Assembly: GCF_052324685.1 (NCBI RefSeq)
Contig: NW_027506977.1
Location: 124,001 to 188,000 of the forward strand
Direction of reading: 5' to 3'
Length of the DNA: 64,000 bases
Source of the DNA: Brachyhypopomus gauderio
Lineage: Eukaryota; Chordata; Actinopteri; Gymnotiformes; Hypopomidae
How positions within the stretch are numbered: position 1 is the stretch's first letter; every line of letters starts with the position of its first letter. The notes below the pieces were generated by a model. The model saw only the letters and a program-made list of their open reading frames with translations. It had not been told where the DNA came from and made no database searches. Positions 1 through 12,422 of this stretch are shown in pieces. Position numbers and translations under genes: made by a program.

Positions 1-1270
1 ACATAAAAATAAAGTTGTCCTCCAAAGAAGGTGTGGGGGGGTGGAGGTAGGCCAAAAAAAGAGAGTAGGGAGAGAAAAGTAAATTTTCTATTTTTGTTTG
101 CCAGTTATGGCTGTTGTGTTTTTGAAAGAGACACACTGCAAAAAGTACCATCTTGATAAGTTAAAATTGCTCAAGAATATTATTCTATTTCAAGTAGCTG
201 AGGGTTTTTTGTATAAATTTATGTAAAAATATCTTTACCTATACCTATTGACAGTTTTAACTACTTAAAATAAGGTTAAAAAATCAGAGCCATTTTGAAT
301 AATCAATATGCCACTATAATTCAAATATTATGTTTGTGTCAATTTCACATTATTTCAACCTTCCACAAATCAAATCTCAAACATGGTCCTGAGTTGAGCA
401 GACTTCTGCCAAGAGAGGTTGCAGTCTCATGAGGCAGCCAAAGGTGTGTATTGAAAGGTGTGTCAACAGCAACCACCTACAGCTGACACACGCCTCATTT
501 ACATAACACTGGAGGTAAGAAGGGCTTATCACACCTGCCAAGAGACCAAGAGTCTAGTTGGGATACTGTCGAAAGCAGGCGGCTTGGTAGTTCTAGTGGG
601 GTACTGTCGAAAGCAGGCGGCTTGGTAGTTCTAGTGTTATTGTGGGGTCACGGTGTACTATTGTTACCTGGAGATTCAGTGGGGTCACATATTCTGATGG
701 CTGGCGTCAGAATTGGTGACCCCAGTTAAAAAGGCTCACCTGTACATCCCATTCATGATTTCTTTGTTGGCTGCAATGGTGAGGGGATGGTAAATCTTGT
801 TTAAGTACATTTATGTAATTAAGAGACGATAAATGTAAATATAAACATCTGTCATATTTTGGCTCGTCGACACCAACAAAACGAGTAAAGAAAGTGCATC
901 AGCGTAGTTTACGTAGCATTCGTAAAGCGTTTGTGCCTCTGAACAGAAACTGTGAAATAGCGCCCCCTGTGGTCACAAAACTCGACGGTCACAGAATCTG
1001 GTGTAACGCCGGTCTGTGTCAGAAGGACGGAAATGAAATTAATGGGGCGCACTTTATAAATATTAATATGCGTTTTAAAATTTAGATTTGGGATTAAAAA
1101 AAAAAATCAAGTCTTTGCATGTAAACAGGTTCAAGTCCAATTCAAGTCCCAAGTTATTGGTGTAAAAGTCCAAGTCAAGTCTAAGTCTCTGAATATTTTT
1201 TCAAGTCAAGTCAAAAGTCTTAATATTAATGACTCGAGTCTGACTCGAGTCCAAGTCATGTGACTCGAGT
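1..1270. other. Non-coding repeat-derived stretch
   Basis: No gene is recognised here. A unit of about 37 bp (core TACTGTCGAAAGCAGGCGGC) is directly duplicated at roughly 563-599 and 602-637. From about 1110 to 1280 there is a dense run of CAAGTC and GACTCGAGTC words, the kind of simple repeat often seen at fish DNA-transposon ends. At 134 the word CACTGCAAAAA resembles a CACTA terminus, but no partner end was found nearby. The 63-codon frame at 894-1085 shows no family features. Confidence 0.5.
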
Positions 1271-1274
1271 CCCC

Positions 1275-1385
1275 ACCTCTGGAGTGTCTGTGTAAATTAG
1301 TGTACTAGAACAAACTTATTTAACAATATGTATGTACCTGTGTAAAGAACATGTAGGTCAAATAATAAACAATGTCAATGTGTGT
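1275..1385 (-). repeat. Inverted copy of histone-spacer sequence
   Basis: Read on the minus strand, this stretch matches two stretches near the other end of the window (about 56372-56735 and 57425-57550), including the words TTCTTTACACAGGTACA and AAATAAGTTTGTTCTAGT. The third copy lies directly upstream of a histone stem-loop, so this is probably spacer DNA of the histone repeat. Confidence 0.6.
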
Positions 1386-1736
1386 GTGTTATATGGCAGA
1401 TGTGGTAAATTGTGAGAAGGTTTTTTGGTTTTGTGTGGATAGCCTCGGTGATGTGAGCGTATTATGTCGCGCGAACAGAAAAATGGGTCGCGCGACTGAT
1501 ACTTCGTCACGAGACGTTCACGCGGTGCACAGCGGACACATTTCCCAATACCGCGCGCACGCTGGAGCACTGCAGCACTGCAGGCTCGAGGATGAAAACA
1601 CCCAGACACAAGCAGGCAAACCGTGACATATAAGACCAGGACATGGGCGGAGTAGTCTAAAACCTACGGAGCCCTGGAGGGGTTACTAGGGAGAAAGCTA
1701 CGGAGGCCCGGAGAAAGCAAAATCTGTACACACGTT

Positions 1737-1850
1737 TTATAAATCCGTGCGTACGGTTTATAAATCTGTGCGTATGGTTTAGTAATCCGTACGTACGGTT
1801 TATAAATCCGTGCGTACGGTTTAGTAATCCGTGCGTACGGATTTTGCTCT
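1737..1850. repeat. Short tandem repeat, about 21 bp unit
   Basis: Alternating units built on ATAAATCCGTGCGTACGGTTT and its TAGTAATCC variant are repeated about five times. Both strands stay open here and give repetitive peptides (NRTHGFI-like), which are by-products of the repeat and not genes. The flanks from 1390 to 3200 otherwise hold no gene that I recognise. At 2505-2590 there is a fragment resembling a fish LINE or SINE tail (CTTTATTGATCCCCGAGAGG). Confidence 0.6.
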
Positions 1851-3239
1851 TCAAATTTTTTTTTTCGCCAGTGACCCCTCCGGAGCTCCGTAGGAAATGT
1901 CCTTGTGATGCAAATTACTTTGTGCCAGTACACAAATATTTTTAACCCTTTCTCTGCCAGATAAAATTCCTTATGGTAACAGGGCTGCGCGCATGTTGTG
2001 GGACACAACTGAATAGTGTAAAAACTGTGACATGCAATACAATGTAAACCAAAGAAGTTGTTTTCATAAGTAAAGGAGATGCATTTCAACAATATACAAA
2101 AGGAAGTAATTTATTTAGAGCTTATTTTAATTGTTAAATTTGGCAAAGGATTTGGTCACCCAATGTTTGGAACAAGAGAAAACGGCCATTTGTTGAGGTG
2201 GTCCAAAGGTATTCGGTCTTTTAAATAATATCTAAGGTGCTTATTTTTCCACCAAATTTTACAGTTTGTCTTATAACATGTACATTGTTAAAAAAATAGT
2301 CATTTAGATATTTTGGATGTGTACATTTGAAATTTAAGTGGTGGGACAGGAAATGTACCAAAATCCTGGAATGACCCCTAAACAGCCTGTGTAAGGAGAG
2401 AAGAGAGAATCTATGAAGCAACAAAATGCAACACCTGAGCAATAAATGTACATAAATGTTTATACAATGGAGTTATCTGGGGGTGCTCTTCCAGAAAATA
2501 ATTTAACATAACATAACAAACTTTATTGATCCCCGAGAGGAAATTCAGTTTCCCCAGGACCCGGTGTAAAGCACCGAGAACCTAGAATGGCCACACATCA
2601 AGAGAGCGCCGCCGTACAGATTACGGGAGAAACATAGAGATAAACATCAGGAGGAGACAAAAAAATATGACCACAGATTATTCTCACAAACAGGACAACA
2701 GTCTGTGTGCATGCAAAAAATCTCCATCGCACATACAGCATTGATAACACAGACAGTAAGCAGTGAGAGGCGTGATCCATTCAGAGAGGGAGGGGGGGGC
2801 AGAGGCCTGGCACACAGTTTTTGTGTCAAAGTTCACGGTGGAAGGCGAGAGCCATCTCTGACAGTCTCTGTGTGGGGGTAGGAGCAGGCAACCAAGACGA
2901 CGACCTTCTGGGAGAAATTTGTTTGGGCGCCAATGCAGATAATCATGAATGAAGAATTTAGCAGGGAGCTCGTCCTTGAGTGTTTGAGCACACGAACTCC
3001 CCTTAAGTCAGCGGTCATATTTAAAGATCAAGTCAAATTTAGTGAATCCTGGTGAGTTTTAAAAGGTATGAGGCTCTCTTGTTTTTATCAGATTCACTAT
3101 CGTAAAAACACAAGCCGCGTGCGAAGTTACAAAATTCGAGAGGTGCACGACCTTGCGAATCGCCAGCACGCGATGCTCACGCGCACGGGTGGAGCCACCG
3201 CGATTACATCATTTTTGGCGCGCGAACCCTCGATTATAT

Positions 3240-3890
3240 ACATATATTATATTCTCTCACTGGCGCTCATCAGCGCTGGATGGATGACGGTGGTGTAGTC
3301 ATGTTTGCGGAGTTCATACACCTTTACAAGGTGCAATTCAAGCACTTGTACGTCACTTTCAAGGTCCATTTCAATATTTCCCAGCACGTTAAACTTAATA
3401 AAGTTAAATATTTATACATATGCTCGAAATGATTCGAAATAATTCGCTTTTTTATCACATTATTTAATGGTGGTTTATTTTCAAAATGCCCAATCTTAAC
3501 GTCTTCACGTTCTCTCATGTTTCGTCCTGGAATTACAAGAGGCTCGTATTTGTTAACATAATACAAGAGAACTGTTCAGTTAGACAGCTATTCGTTGTGA
3601 AACGAAGTAGTCACAATTTCAAGCATTTTCAAGTATTTTTGCCTAAATTCCAGCACTTTTCAAACGTGGAACACAATGCAACATTAAAATTCGTCAGGTT
3701 CATTCCCCTGTTTTTGAGGGGTGTTTCTTTCTACTAACACATCGTTTCGGAGACACGGTCACTCGAGAAAGTATAAGGAGGGAGGTAACTTTTCTACGTA
3801 TTGTCCAAAAATCTGAAGGCGGACCCGCAAGTCAATCAAATGACACCGCCGTCATCCATCCAGTGCTGATGAGCGCCAGTGAAAGAATCA
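3240..3890. mobile_element. Inverted-repeat (MITE-like) element
   Basis: A near-perfect inverted repeat joins about 3253-3296 (GCGCTCATCAGCGCTGGATG) and 3845-3890 (CATCCAGTGCTGATGAGCGC). The interior from about 3565 to 3740 closely matches the interior of the hAT MITE at 39459-40400, including CAGCACTTTTCAAA and CCCCTGTTTTTGAGGGG. It is most likely a non-autonomous hAT-related element, but I could not fix exact ends or a target-site duplication. Confidence 0.5.
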
Positions 3891-3972
3891 TATTTCAGCC
3901 ACAAAACAGATAGCACGCGCATGTGTGGTTTATTATGATTTGACGGAATTGAAATTTGACGGAATGATTTGA

Positions 3973-4164
3973 CGTCCCTGATAACGTTCTCCAGGAACAC
4001 TTTGAGCACACCACGGGTCTCCTCGTAAATCAGACCGGAGATACGCTTGACACCGCCACGACGAGCCAGATGGCGAATGGCGGGTTTAGTAATGCCCTGG
4101 ATGTTGTCACGGAGAACCTTGCAATGACGCTTAGCGCCTCCTTTCCCAAGACCTTTACCACCAT
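3973..4164 (-). pseudogene. Histone H4, internal fragment (locus 1)
   Basis: The minus strand reads H4 from Gly7/Gly8 (GGT GGT AAA GGT CTT) through the core to about Arg-Asp of ENVIRD near residue 69, then stops matching at 3973, so the C-terminal third is gone. Two arginines are changed (RHRK reads RHCK, and IRRL reads IRHL), as expected in an unselected copy. The upstream end at 4164 abuts the A-rich 3' end of a Tx1-like LINE. The first codons and promoter of the same gene lie 22 kb away at 25983-26260, so this is the body of an H4 gene split by retrotransposons. Confidence 0.93.
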
Positions 4165-5048
4165 TTATTTTTTTTATTTATTTAGAAATTTCAAAAGACT
4201 ACATACATAATACACAAACACAAAAACATACAATCATATCCTTATTACAAAAGCATCAAAGATCCAGATTGTCCCAATAGGCTAGAGTGTTGAAAGGGGT
4301 GTTTCCCATTCCTCACTTTTTTAAAATGTATTTTAACAGTCTTTAAAATCTGTTCACTAGGAATGTAGATGTGGTCAATTGTCATTCGTGTCCTAGTCTT
4401 CCACAATTTTGATTTCACAATATTAAGAATAAACCAAAAAAAATCTTTTTGCTGCTTAGAGAGATTTTCTTCAAAAATTCCATAACATATTGCATTACTA
4501 TTCATATTAATATTAACTCCCATATCATAAACTTTTTTCCAAACATCTTTAGATCGATTACATTTGAAAAGAAAATGATCCAAAGTCTCCCGTTCATGAC
4601 AACAAGGCATAGGACATTCAGTGGTTTTAACATAACAGCTCCACCTAACGACAACTCGTACAGGGAGCCTCCTTACTGCAATCAGCCACTGAATATCCCG
4701 AACCTCCTCAGACATATTTGCACTAAAAATGTTTTGTATACACAAGCCATTATTACCACTATCCAAATTCCTAAAATTAACTTTATCCCCATACGCTTCT
4801 TCACAGATCAGGCCATAAATACTTTTATTAGATAAATTCACCCAATCAATATTCAATTGTTCATATTTGTTAATAAAGTCACTTTTTCCCTTTAATTTTT
4901 TCTTTCCAGTTCGAGATGTTACCCACCCACTCAACCTGCCTATTAATTCCATTTGCTATAATCTTGCAGAAGGCTATTTTAAGTTTCAAAGATACATCTA
5001 AAGCTCCCAAACCCCCTAGGTGCCTACCTTTAAAAAGTAACTCTCTTT
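4165..5048 (-). mobile_element. Tx1-like LINE copy A, 3' segment
   Basis: This is the 3' end of a LINE on the minus strand. Its tail (T-rich on +) begins exactly at H4 codon 7. The frame 4245-4952 encodes the C-terminal part of ORF2, including RLPVRVVVRWSCYVKT, a C-x4-C-x7-H-x4-C cluster (CPMPCCHERETLDHFLFKC) and LWKTRTRMTIDH, which aligns with the same region of the intact copy at 48190-51480. Upstream coding sequence reads KRELLF up to 5048, where a CACTA element interrupts the frame. The frame resumes at 12943. This copy belongs to the family that occupies all three H4 sites in the window. Confidence 0.85.
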
Positions 5049-5598
5049 TACACTGCAAAAAAGGCTAGTTGAAATATAAGAAAAAAATACTTAATTCAAG
5101 CATAAAGTTAATCAATACTAGTCAAATTATCTGTCCATGCAGCAAGATAATTTTACTTGACAAGAATTCTCAAAATAAGTTTGTTCAAGTCTTGAAATTA
5201 GATTGCTCTGACAGGCTGCAAGAGCTTAAAATAAGTCAAAAGTACTAATATTTAGATAAAATTACTTGAAAACAGATGTGCTAGACCACAGTAACAAGTC
5301 TACTATTCTGAATATGAGCAAATAATGCTTATTTAGTTTTTGGAACTCTTAATATAGGTTTTCTAATGTAAGTGTAAAATACTTAGTACTAGGGTATTAT
5401 GACTACTTGAAACAAGTTGTCTCATCTTAAAACAGGTACTCTTAAAAACCACATTTTACTTGAAACTAGGTTTTAATCCAGGATCTTACATCTTAAAACA
5501 GGAAACCCATAAGTAATTCACCACCAAAACAAGTGAAAATTCTGTCAACATTTATTGACCGTACTGTAGACCATCAAACCACTTGTTTAAACACAGGG

Positions 5599-5681
5599 GC
5601 TTAATACACACTAAACAACTGAAGTACACAGCAACTGACTTAATACACACTAAACAACTGAAGTACACAGCAACTGACAGT
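5599..5681. repeat. 41-bp direct duplication plus (GA)n
   Basis: A unit of about 41 bp containing AACAACTGAAGTACACAGCA is present twice in tandem. A (GA)n microsatellite follows at about 5825-5862. Both lie between the CACTA end and the companion gene. The frames over the GA run are low-complexity by-products. Confidence 0.7.
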
Positions 5682-5815
5682 GAACAACTGCACATCATCA
5701 CTTTCCCAGTATACTGAGCAAACAGCAAGGTGAGGGAGGGAGGTAGGAGTGAGTAGAGAGAAAGAATGTGTGAATGAATGAGTGAGAAAGAGAGAAGAGG
5801 GAAAGAAAAAGATTG

Positions 5816-5861
<46 letters not shown>

Positions 5862-5938
5862 TGGAGGCATTTAAATACACAGTGAACAACTGCATTTGAA
5901 CATGACTTTGCCCACTAGTAAGCAAACAAAAAATGCAA

Positions 5939-8626
5939 CTACTTCTCAATAAATGATTTCCACTCTGCCATTGCCCTCTTATATGCACCTGTAGCATCTC
6001 GATCATGGATTGTGTCACACAGTACCTCAGTTTGAATGACCGAGAGGAGGGTTGCAACACATTTTGGGTACGTCAGGTGCATCGTATAGTAGTATGCCAT
6101 CAACATCAACATCCCATCAAAGAACTCCTCCTTTGGTATGGTGCTTACAGGTACGTTTCCCACGGCAAGGATGCAGACCTTTCCATCAAAGAGTAACACA
6201 GGACTGGTGAGAGGGCGCTTTTCCAAGTAAAGTGACGGATCCTCCATTGCCTTTAATTTGAAAGAAAAAGAAAAAATTTATAAATGTCTTTTTCTAAGAC
6301 TAAGAAAAATCAATACACCAACTGAAATGCACAATAACCTCACCTGAAGGACATGCAATAGTGCTTCACTGGGATTCCCGAGCCGTTTTGGTGGTGAAGT
6401 TGGTGAGGGAAAGAGTGATGGGAGACCAGTCAAACAGGCAATGGTGAAATCCGCTGGAAGAGGCATAATTAGATAAATTAACATCCGTGTATCAGAGGTC
6501 CTGCAGACACAAATAGGAAGCTGAAGGATTACAGTTTTACAGAGTTCAGATTTGGAATAGAACTGCAACATACCTTCACGCATATTCAAGGGTATAGGTG
6601 GTTTCAGGACTTTCTTCCACACACCATAGAACTGTACATTGGCACAGAAGGTTTCCCATCTTTTCTTTGTTTCATCAATGTATTTGGGGTTGGTGCCACC
6701 CAAGATTCGACGCAGCTCATCCATTGCCTAGGATAAAATTGTGCATTTAGTGCAGCTGATATCATTACACAGAAACAAGCACACAAAAGAGTGAGATATG
6801 AAACTTACATTTTTAGGGTCTTTGAAACATGGATATGCTTCAAATATCTGCGCAATCCTGTCTTCCTCCTTCAACACACTTGAGTCGATGAAGGCCCGCC
6901 TTGCATCAAACTCAAGGTCCAAAATTTGAGCAACATCACTTTGGTTAGGTTTTGAGTTGGGCTTGCTGTACATGTTGGAGAGTGTTTTGTAATGCCTTGC
7001 CTGCATTTTCAGGCTGTCCTGATGTTCTGAAATATAACAGTAGAGTTCAGAAAGTTTAATTATTTCTAAATATATTTTCTTGATCAGCCAAAGAACAGGG
7101 AAAACACATAAATAAAACTCACTGGTAAATATTCAAAGTGCCAGTGTAAAAGGTAAGCTCTTTTAAATTTTATATTTTATACACGCACACAATAAAAACA
7201 ATACTGCATGCAGTATTACCTGGATTTAAGTCATCATTGCTGACATCGCTCTCTGGAAGAATAACAGTTGAAGCAGTTGAAGCTGAAGAACTTGCAGTAC
7301 CTTCTTCTTCTGTACTCGTTTCAAAGAGTGATCTCTTTGCGGACCCTCTTTGTGGCTTTGGGCCCTGCCTCTTTCTTGGAGACTTAATATTTTGCAGTCG
7401 CTTATACATTTTAGAGTAAATCGTCAGCTGTGGCAAAGGAAAGTTGATAAGTTAAGCTGTCATGTCATCCACCAAGCCCTTTAATGTTTTAGATGCAAAA
7501 TAACTTACATATGGCAGATCTGAAGTGTCACGTAGCATAGGGTAATAGTCAACGATCTTCTGTGACACTGCTCTCAGCTCATGTTTTGAGGGGTATCTTT
7601 CCTCTTTTCCCAGGGGACTAGCACGCAGAATGGCAACCATGCTGGTGATTGTGTTTCTGATGAGCCTGCAACTTAGCTCCTTTGACATCTTGCAAACTTT
7701 TTCCTTTCCATTGCGGAGCAAATCAAAATACTGGCTGCGCACCATGTCCAACTCTGAGTCTGTGTACACTACATACTCTGGTGGGTCTGGCAGTTTCACC
7801 GTTTTGGCTGTAATTTCATGAACAGGGGTAGAGGTCTGAGGCTGGCTTGTCAACACTGCACAGGTAGCGGACACATTCCCACTTCCTCGATCTTGATCAG
7901 GATCACCATCCTATAAGAATTACAAAAACACACACAAAACATTCTTTAAAATAAATTAATTTTATGCTTTCCATAAACTTCCTGAGTTCCTCCACAGATG
8001 CATTACCTTTGGGCCAATCATGTCCCATAATTTCTTCCTCTTCAGAAAATTCTCTGGTCCAGGAAAGAGGTCTTTCAAATCTTCCCGACTTAGGGTTTTC
8101 AGAACCTCCTCATCAATATTTGCAGCTTTAAAAATATCAGTAACATGCCTGGCATCAGTATCACATTACACATGTTTTGGTACGAATTCTTCATTGAAAC
8201 ATAGCCTACAACTGTTCATATCTATGAATATTTGCTAGCAGCATGACCATGCTAACTGAACAAAAATGGCACACATTTTAAAATACATACAAAACGAGAT
8301 GAATACACGAAGAATTCTTACACATTGTCCATCCTGATGAGCAAATAACCCCTAACTTAACAGGTCTTTCTTAGAAGTGCCAGCTATTTAATTTAGGTTT
8401 ATCCTACATATTTCTGAAATGCTAACGTTAGCCTAGCTTGTGAACTTTATGTTGCTCCATCTGCGCATGATTCCATTAATGTACCAACTGACACCGTGCT
8501 TTGAAATAGCTTAGCTTAAACACAACTTACCCCGTAGCACCGACAGTGTAGTCTCATCTAAATCATCCATACCATCCAAGAAAGTGGCTTTTCTTTCTGT
8601 CTCTGTTCTCAAATGTAAGCAGTTAT
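5939..8626 (-). CDS. SAMD3-like companion gene of the CACTA element
   Basis: Eight minus-strand exons with consensus splice sites and compatible phases: about 8626-8531 (start MDDLDE at 8570), 8188-8007, 7910-7509, 7427-7220, 7026-6809, 6727-6574, 6453-6344 and 6250-5939. The second exon encodes a SAM-like segment (HVTDIFKAANIDEEVLKTLS). Later exons read IVDYYPMLRD, LDLEFDARRAFIDSSVL, PSLFPSPTSPPKRLG and HLTYPKCVATLLSVIQTEV. These match the sterile-alpha-motif, SAMD3-like proteins repeatedly annotated in fish genomes. One defect is visible: an in-frame TAA at 8166-8168 near the start of exon 2. The gene is divergent from the transposase gene, with a shared upstream region at about 8630-9158. 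Its role in transposition is unknown; association with this CACTA type is inferred from position. Confidence 0.8.
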
Positions 8627-9158
8627 CTGAGGACAAAACATATCGATAAGTTTGCTAATGATACCTAGCAAAAGCATTTAGCTTTGTAATGTAGACTTGC
8701 TGACTATGGCTAGCTTTCGATTATAACTTTAAGCTCCTCAGTCTCCAAGCTAGGAGAGCAGGTAAAATATTAAATAATATCGGAACAAATGTATACAATA
8801 TACTACACCAAAGATATCGTGAACATAATGTTAAATCCGTGCTTACCCCGACGTGCACTTTTCAGGCTTCCGTTGAACACTGCTGCTTTTTATCTGAAAA
8901 AGGCGGCAATTCTCTTCAACGTTGAACTGACGCATCTGTTTGACGTGCGGGTGAGCGGAGAGCAGGTCATAGAGCAGAGGTGTGAGCAGCGTGCGCAAAT
9001 ATTTTCTCATATATAAAATTGTACGACATAAGTTGTTGTAAAAATTCATATTCATATTTCTGGCAATTCATATTTTTGGTTAGCAAATAGGAAGCACAGG
9101 TGTAACCAATCCCACAGACAAGCACCAAAACGAGCCTACTAAATACTACTGGAGTGTC

Positions 9159-12100
9159 ATGGCGGTGTGGCGGTGCATGATCTGTTTCGTTTTTGTTGCG
9201 TTAAGTTTAAAATCGCTCCTCAGCCACATAAATGTCACGCATGGCCGTAGTCAGGATTTCTGGGTTCTTTGTGGAATTGATGGTTGTGAACAAGATTTTA
9301 GAGTTTACAACTCATTTTATCGCCATCTTAAACGAACACACCCTTTGTATTTGGCGACCGGATGCCCACCAAGCGGATGGAGGACAACACCTACATCAGC
9401 TGTACTTGGGTCAGAGAACTTTGGTGCATCTATCTTTTCTGAAGCCACTACTCCTGCAAGAACATACTTTGTAGAGGAACAGTCACACGGTAGTCAAATT
9501 GAAACTTGTATGGAAACAACTCCTGATTCCCATTCTATTCAGGTAAGTTTTGATTTGGCAAATTGCAAAGTTAATTTTAATCCATGAGGCATATTTATGA
9601 TTCTTGATTAAAATTACATGGTTTAGCCTACATGATTTCTGTATTTTGAAGTGAAGACAGTCAAAATGTATTCTATAAAATGTATTGTAGGTTATGAAAC
9701 TTAAGTTGAAATTTAATATGTATTATGGATTTGGATATGTGCATTTGTTATGACTATAATAATAATAATAATAATAATAATAAGTTAAACTTATATAGCA
9801 CCTTTCTAGTACCCAAGGACACTTTACAAAATTCCTATTTCAATTCAATTTCAATGTTTATTTCAAATATGGAAAACTAAAAACAAAACAAATGATAAAA
9901 CAGATAACAAAACAATTTATCAAAATTCCTATGAGAAGAGAAAAAAATAATAAATGAATAAATACGAAAGACTACTGAGATATTCAATTTTATTTATGAA
10001 AGGAAAATAATGGCGCTGGAACATCTGTAACCAAACCGGATATTGGCAAGTCTGCGGCAGCATTTGCAATCAGTGTCCGGGAGGAATGCCATTTGTCACA
10101 GGTCAGTTTTGCATAAAAAATGCATGCAGATGGAGTGAATGTAATAATAATTGATAAACTGACACCTTAATTGTAAAGTAGGCTCATTCTAATGCATCAG
10201 AATGTGTTGCATTTAATTCTGTGAGGTCATGACATTATATTAGTAAAAAATTAAGACCAATTGATGACTTTTCACAGAGGACTGTCAACAGAGTCATTGG
10301 GGGGGTGCAACAGTACCAAGCAACTCTCTTGGATACATTAAGGATAAGAATGAGAAGAATTTTTGACAGACATCCAGAGACAACCACTCAGCTTCAAAAT
10401 GAGGTTCTGAATACTTTTGATACTTTCAGAGATCCTTTCTCAACCACAGCATATGGACAGAATAGGACTATTTGTGAACTCTTCAGTCCAGTCTGCCCAG
10501 AGGAAGTTGTTGTCTCTCAGAAGATTTGTTGGGTGAAACAAGGTAGTTCAAAGGTTATGGCCATAAGAAACAAATGTTTTTACTATGTACCACTAATTGA
10601 AAGTCTAAAGCAGCTACTGACCAATTCTAGAATTTTCTCCATGTTGAACACTGTACCACAGAGAAGCAGAGAGGGATTCTTGTATGACTTTTCAGATGGT
10701 GCTCTATTTACATCTCATCCTTTATATTCTGTGAGGCCTAATGCTTTGCAGATCATTTTGTACTCAGACGATATTGAAATATGTAACCCTCTAGGGCCCC
10801 ATACTTCTTCAAATAAGTTGTTAATGGTTTACTACAGTTTAGGTAATATTGATCCAAAATTTAGGTCCAAGTTAGCAGCAATACGACTCCTTGCTATTGC
10901 AAAATCTGTTGATGTTTCTAAATGGGGTATAGATGTTATTTTACAAAGAATTATAAAAGATCTTAATCTACTTTATAATGGTGTCAAGGTTGAAACACCA
11001 CATGGTGAAATGAACTTGTTTGGAGCTGTGATAGCAGTATGTGGAGATACACTTGCTCAACATGAGCTTGCTGGCTTTAAAGAAGGGGTTGGCTTTGCCT
11101 ATAGCAAGTGCAGACACTGTGAATGCACCTTTGAGGATATGCAAATACATTTTGATGAGAATAATTTTGTCAGAAGAACACTAGAAAGGCACATTAGGCA
11201 ATGTCTTGAAATAGACAAGGCAAGCACAGATACTTTAAAGGCCTCCCTCAAAACTACTTACGGAATTAATAGAAGAAGCAGACTTATTGATGTTCCTGCA
11301 TTTGACCTAATCAGACAAACTCCACAGGACATAATGCATGTAATTTTTGAAGGTGTTGCACCAATGGAAATCAAGCTTGTGTTAAAAAGTCTTATACTGT
11401 CAGGTAATCTAGAGTTAGATGTGTTCAATTCAGCCATTCAGAGTTTTCCTTACTCGCCTCTTGATATACGTGATAAACCTTGCCCTGTTAGTGTCAGCAC
11501 TTTGACAGCAAGTGACAACAAATTAAAACAATCATGTGGGCAAATGTTAATACTGTTAAAAGTATTACCTTTTATTCTGTATGACTTGGACAATGAGTAT
11601 GTTACATTCATTGTTAAGCTGATTGAAATTGTACAGATTGTTCTTGCTCCTATTATTTCTTTACAGACAGTAATACGGCTTAAACTTATGATTGAAGAAC
11701 ACCTTAGTCAGTTCAAACATTTATTTCCCGAAACTAATGTAATACCCAAGCAACATTACATGTTGCATTTGCCCAGTCAAATTCAATCCCTTGGTCCTTT
11801 AATAAGAACTATGTGCCTGCGATTTGAGGCCAAGCACAGTTATTTCAAACAGTGGGCTCCAAAATTGAATTTTAAAAATGTGTGCAAGTCACTTGCCAAA
11901 CATAATCAATTTCTTGAATGTTGTCAGAACGAAATTGGCATTGAACATCCCATTTTCGCAACCGAGAGGGAATTGGGGCCTGTTACTGATATTTCAAATA
12001 CTGATTATGTTAAGGCCAAATTTAGAGATTTTTTAAATATGGACATCAGTCAATCTGTTGTCTCTGTGAAGTGGCTAATTCTCAATGGAAATAAATACAT

Positions 12101-12422
12101 CAGTGGCAGGTCTCTAATTATTGCAGATGTGAATGATACTTTGCCTGTGTTTGGACTGGTTAAAGACATCTTTTTAGTAGATTCTTCTTTTGTTGCTTTT
12201 GAATATCAGCGTTATGAAACATTGCATTTTGATAACAATTTGTTGGCATATGAAGTTACAGTTCCTACTATTGCCCAGGCAACAGAATTGGTGCATGAGC
12301 TTTTAGATCAAACCTCATATTTTCCAATAAATTTTAAGGATAGTGTGTTTGTGCCAATAAAATATACTCTCTGTGATGTTATTGTCATAGGAACGGCCCC
12401 AGGTACGTATAATGAGCTCTGA
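9159..12422 (+). CDS. CACTA transposase with N-terminal C2H2 fingers
   Basis: Three exons, all phase 0: 9159-9542 (donor CAG/GTAAGT), 10003-10101 and 10278-12422. Together they give about 875 residues. Exon 1 carries two C2H2 fingers (CMIC...H-x4-H and CGIDGCEQ...HLKRTH). Exon 2 reads KSAAAFAISVREECHLSQ. Exon 3 is the TNP2-like catalytic part, with LYSDDIEICNPLG, NKLLMVYYSLGNI, VCGDTLAQHELAGF followed by a CRHCEC metal-binding pair, and DIMHVIFEGVAPMEI. Acidic residues in these blocks are the likely DDE/D set, by analogy with the family. A possible donor (CAG/GTACGT at 12400-12408) just before the stop could extend the gene into a further exon. Intron 1 contains an (AAT)n run and a fragment of a LINE tail. 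Confidence 0.88.

Noticed and set aside
894-1085. 63-codon open frame as a small gene
   Set aside because: No motif, splice or conserved composition. It is surrounded by repeat-derived sequence.
1657-2092. Open frames with repeated NRTHGFI peptides
   Set aside because: They are translations of a 21-bp tandem repeat, open in several frames and on both strands.
5640-6060. Frames encoding long Ser-Leu runs
   Set aside because: They read through a (GA)n microsatellite on its complementary strand.
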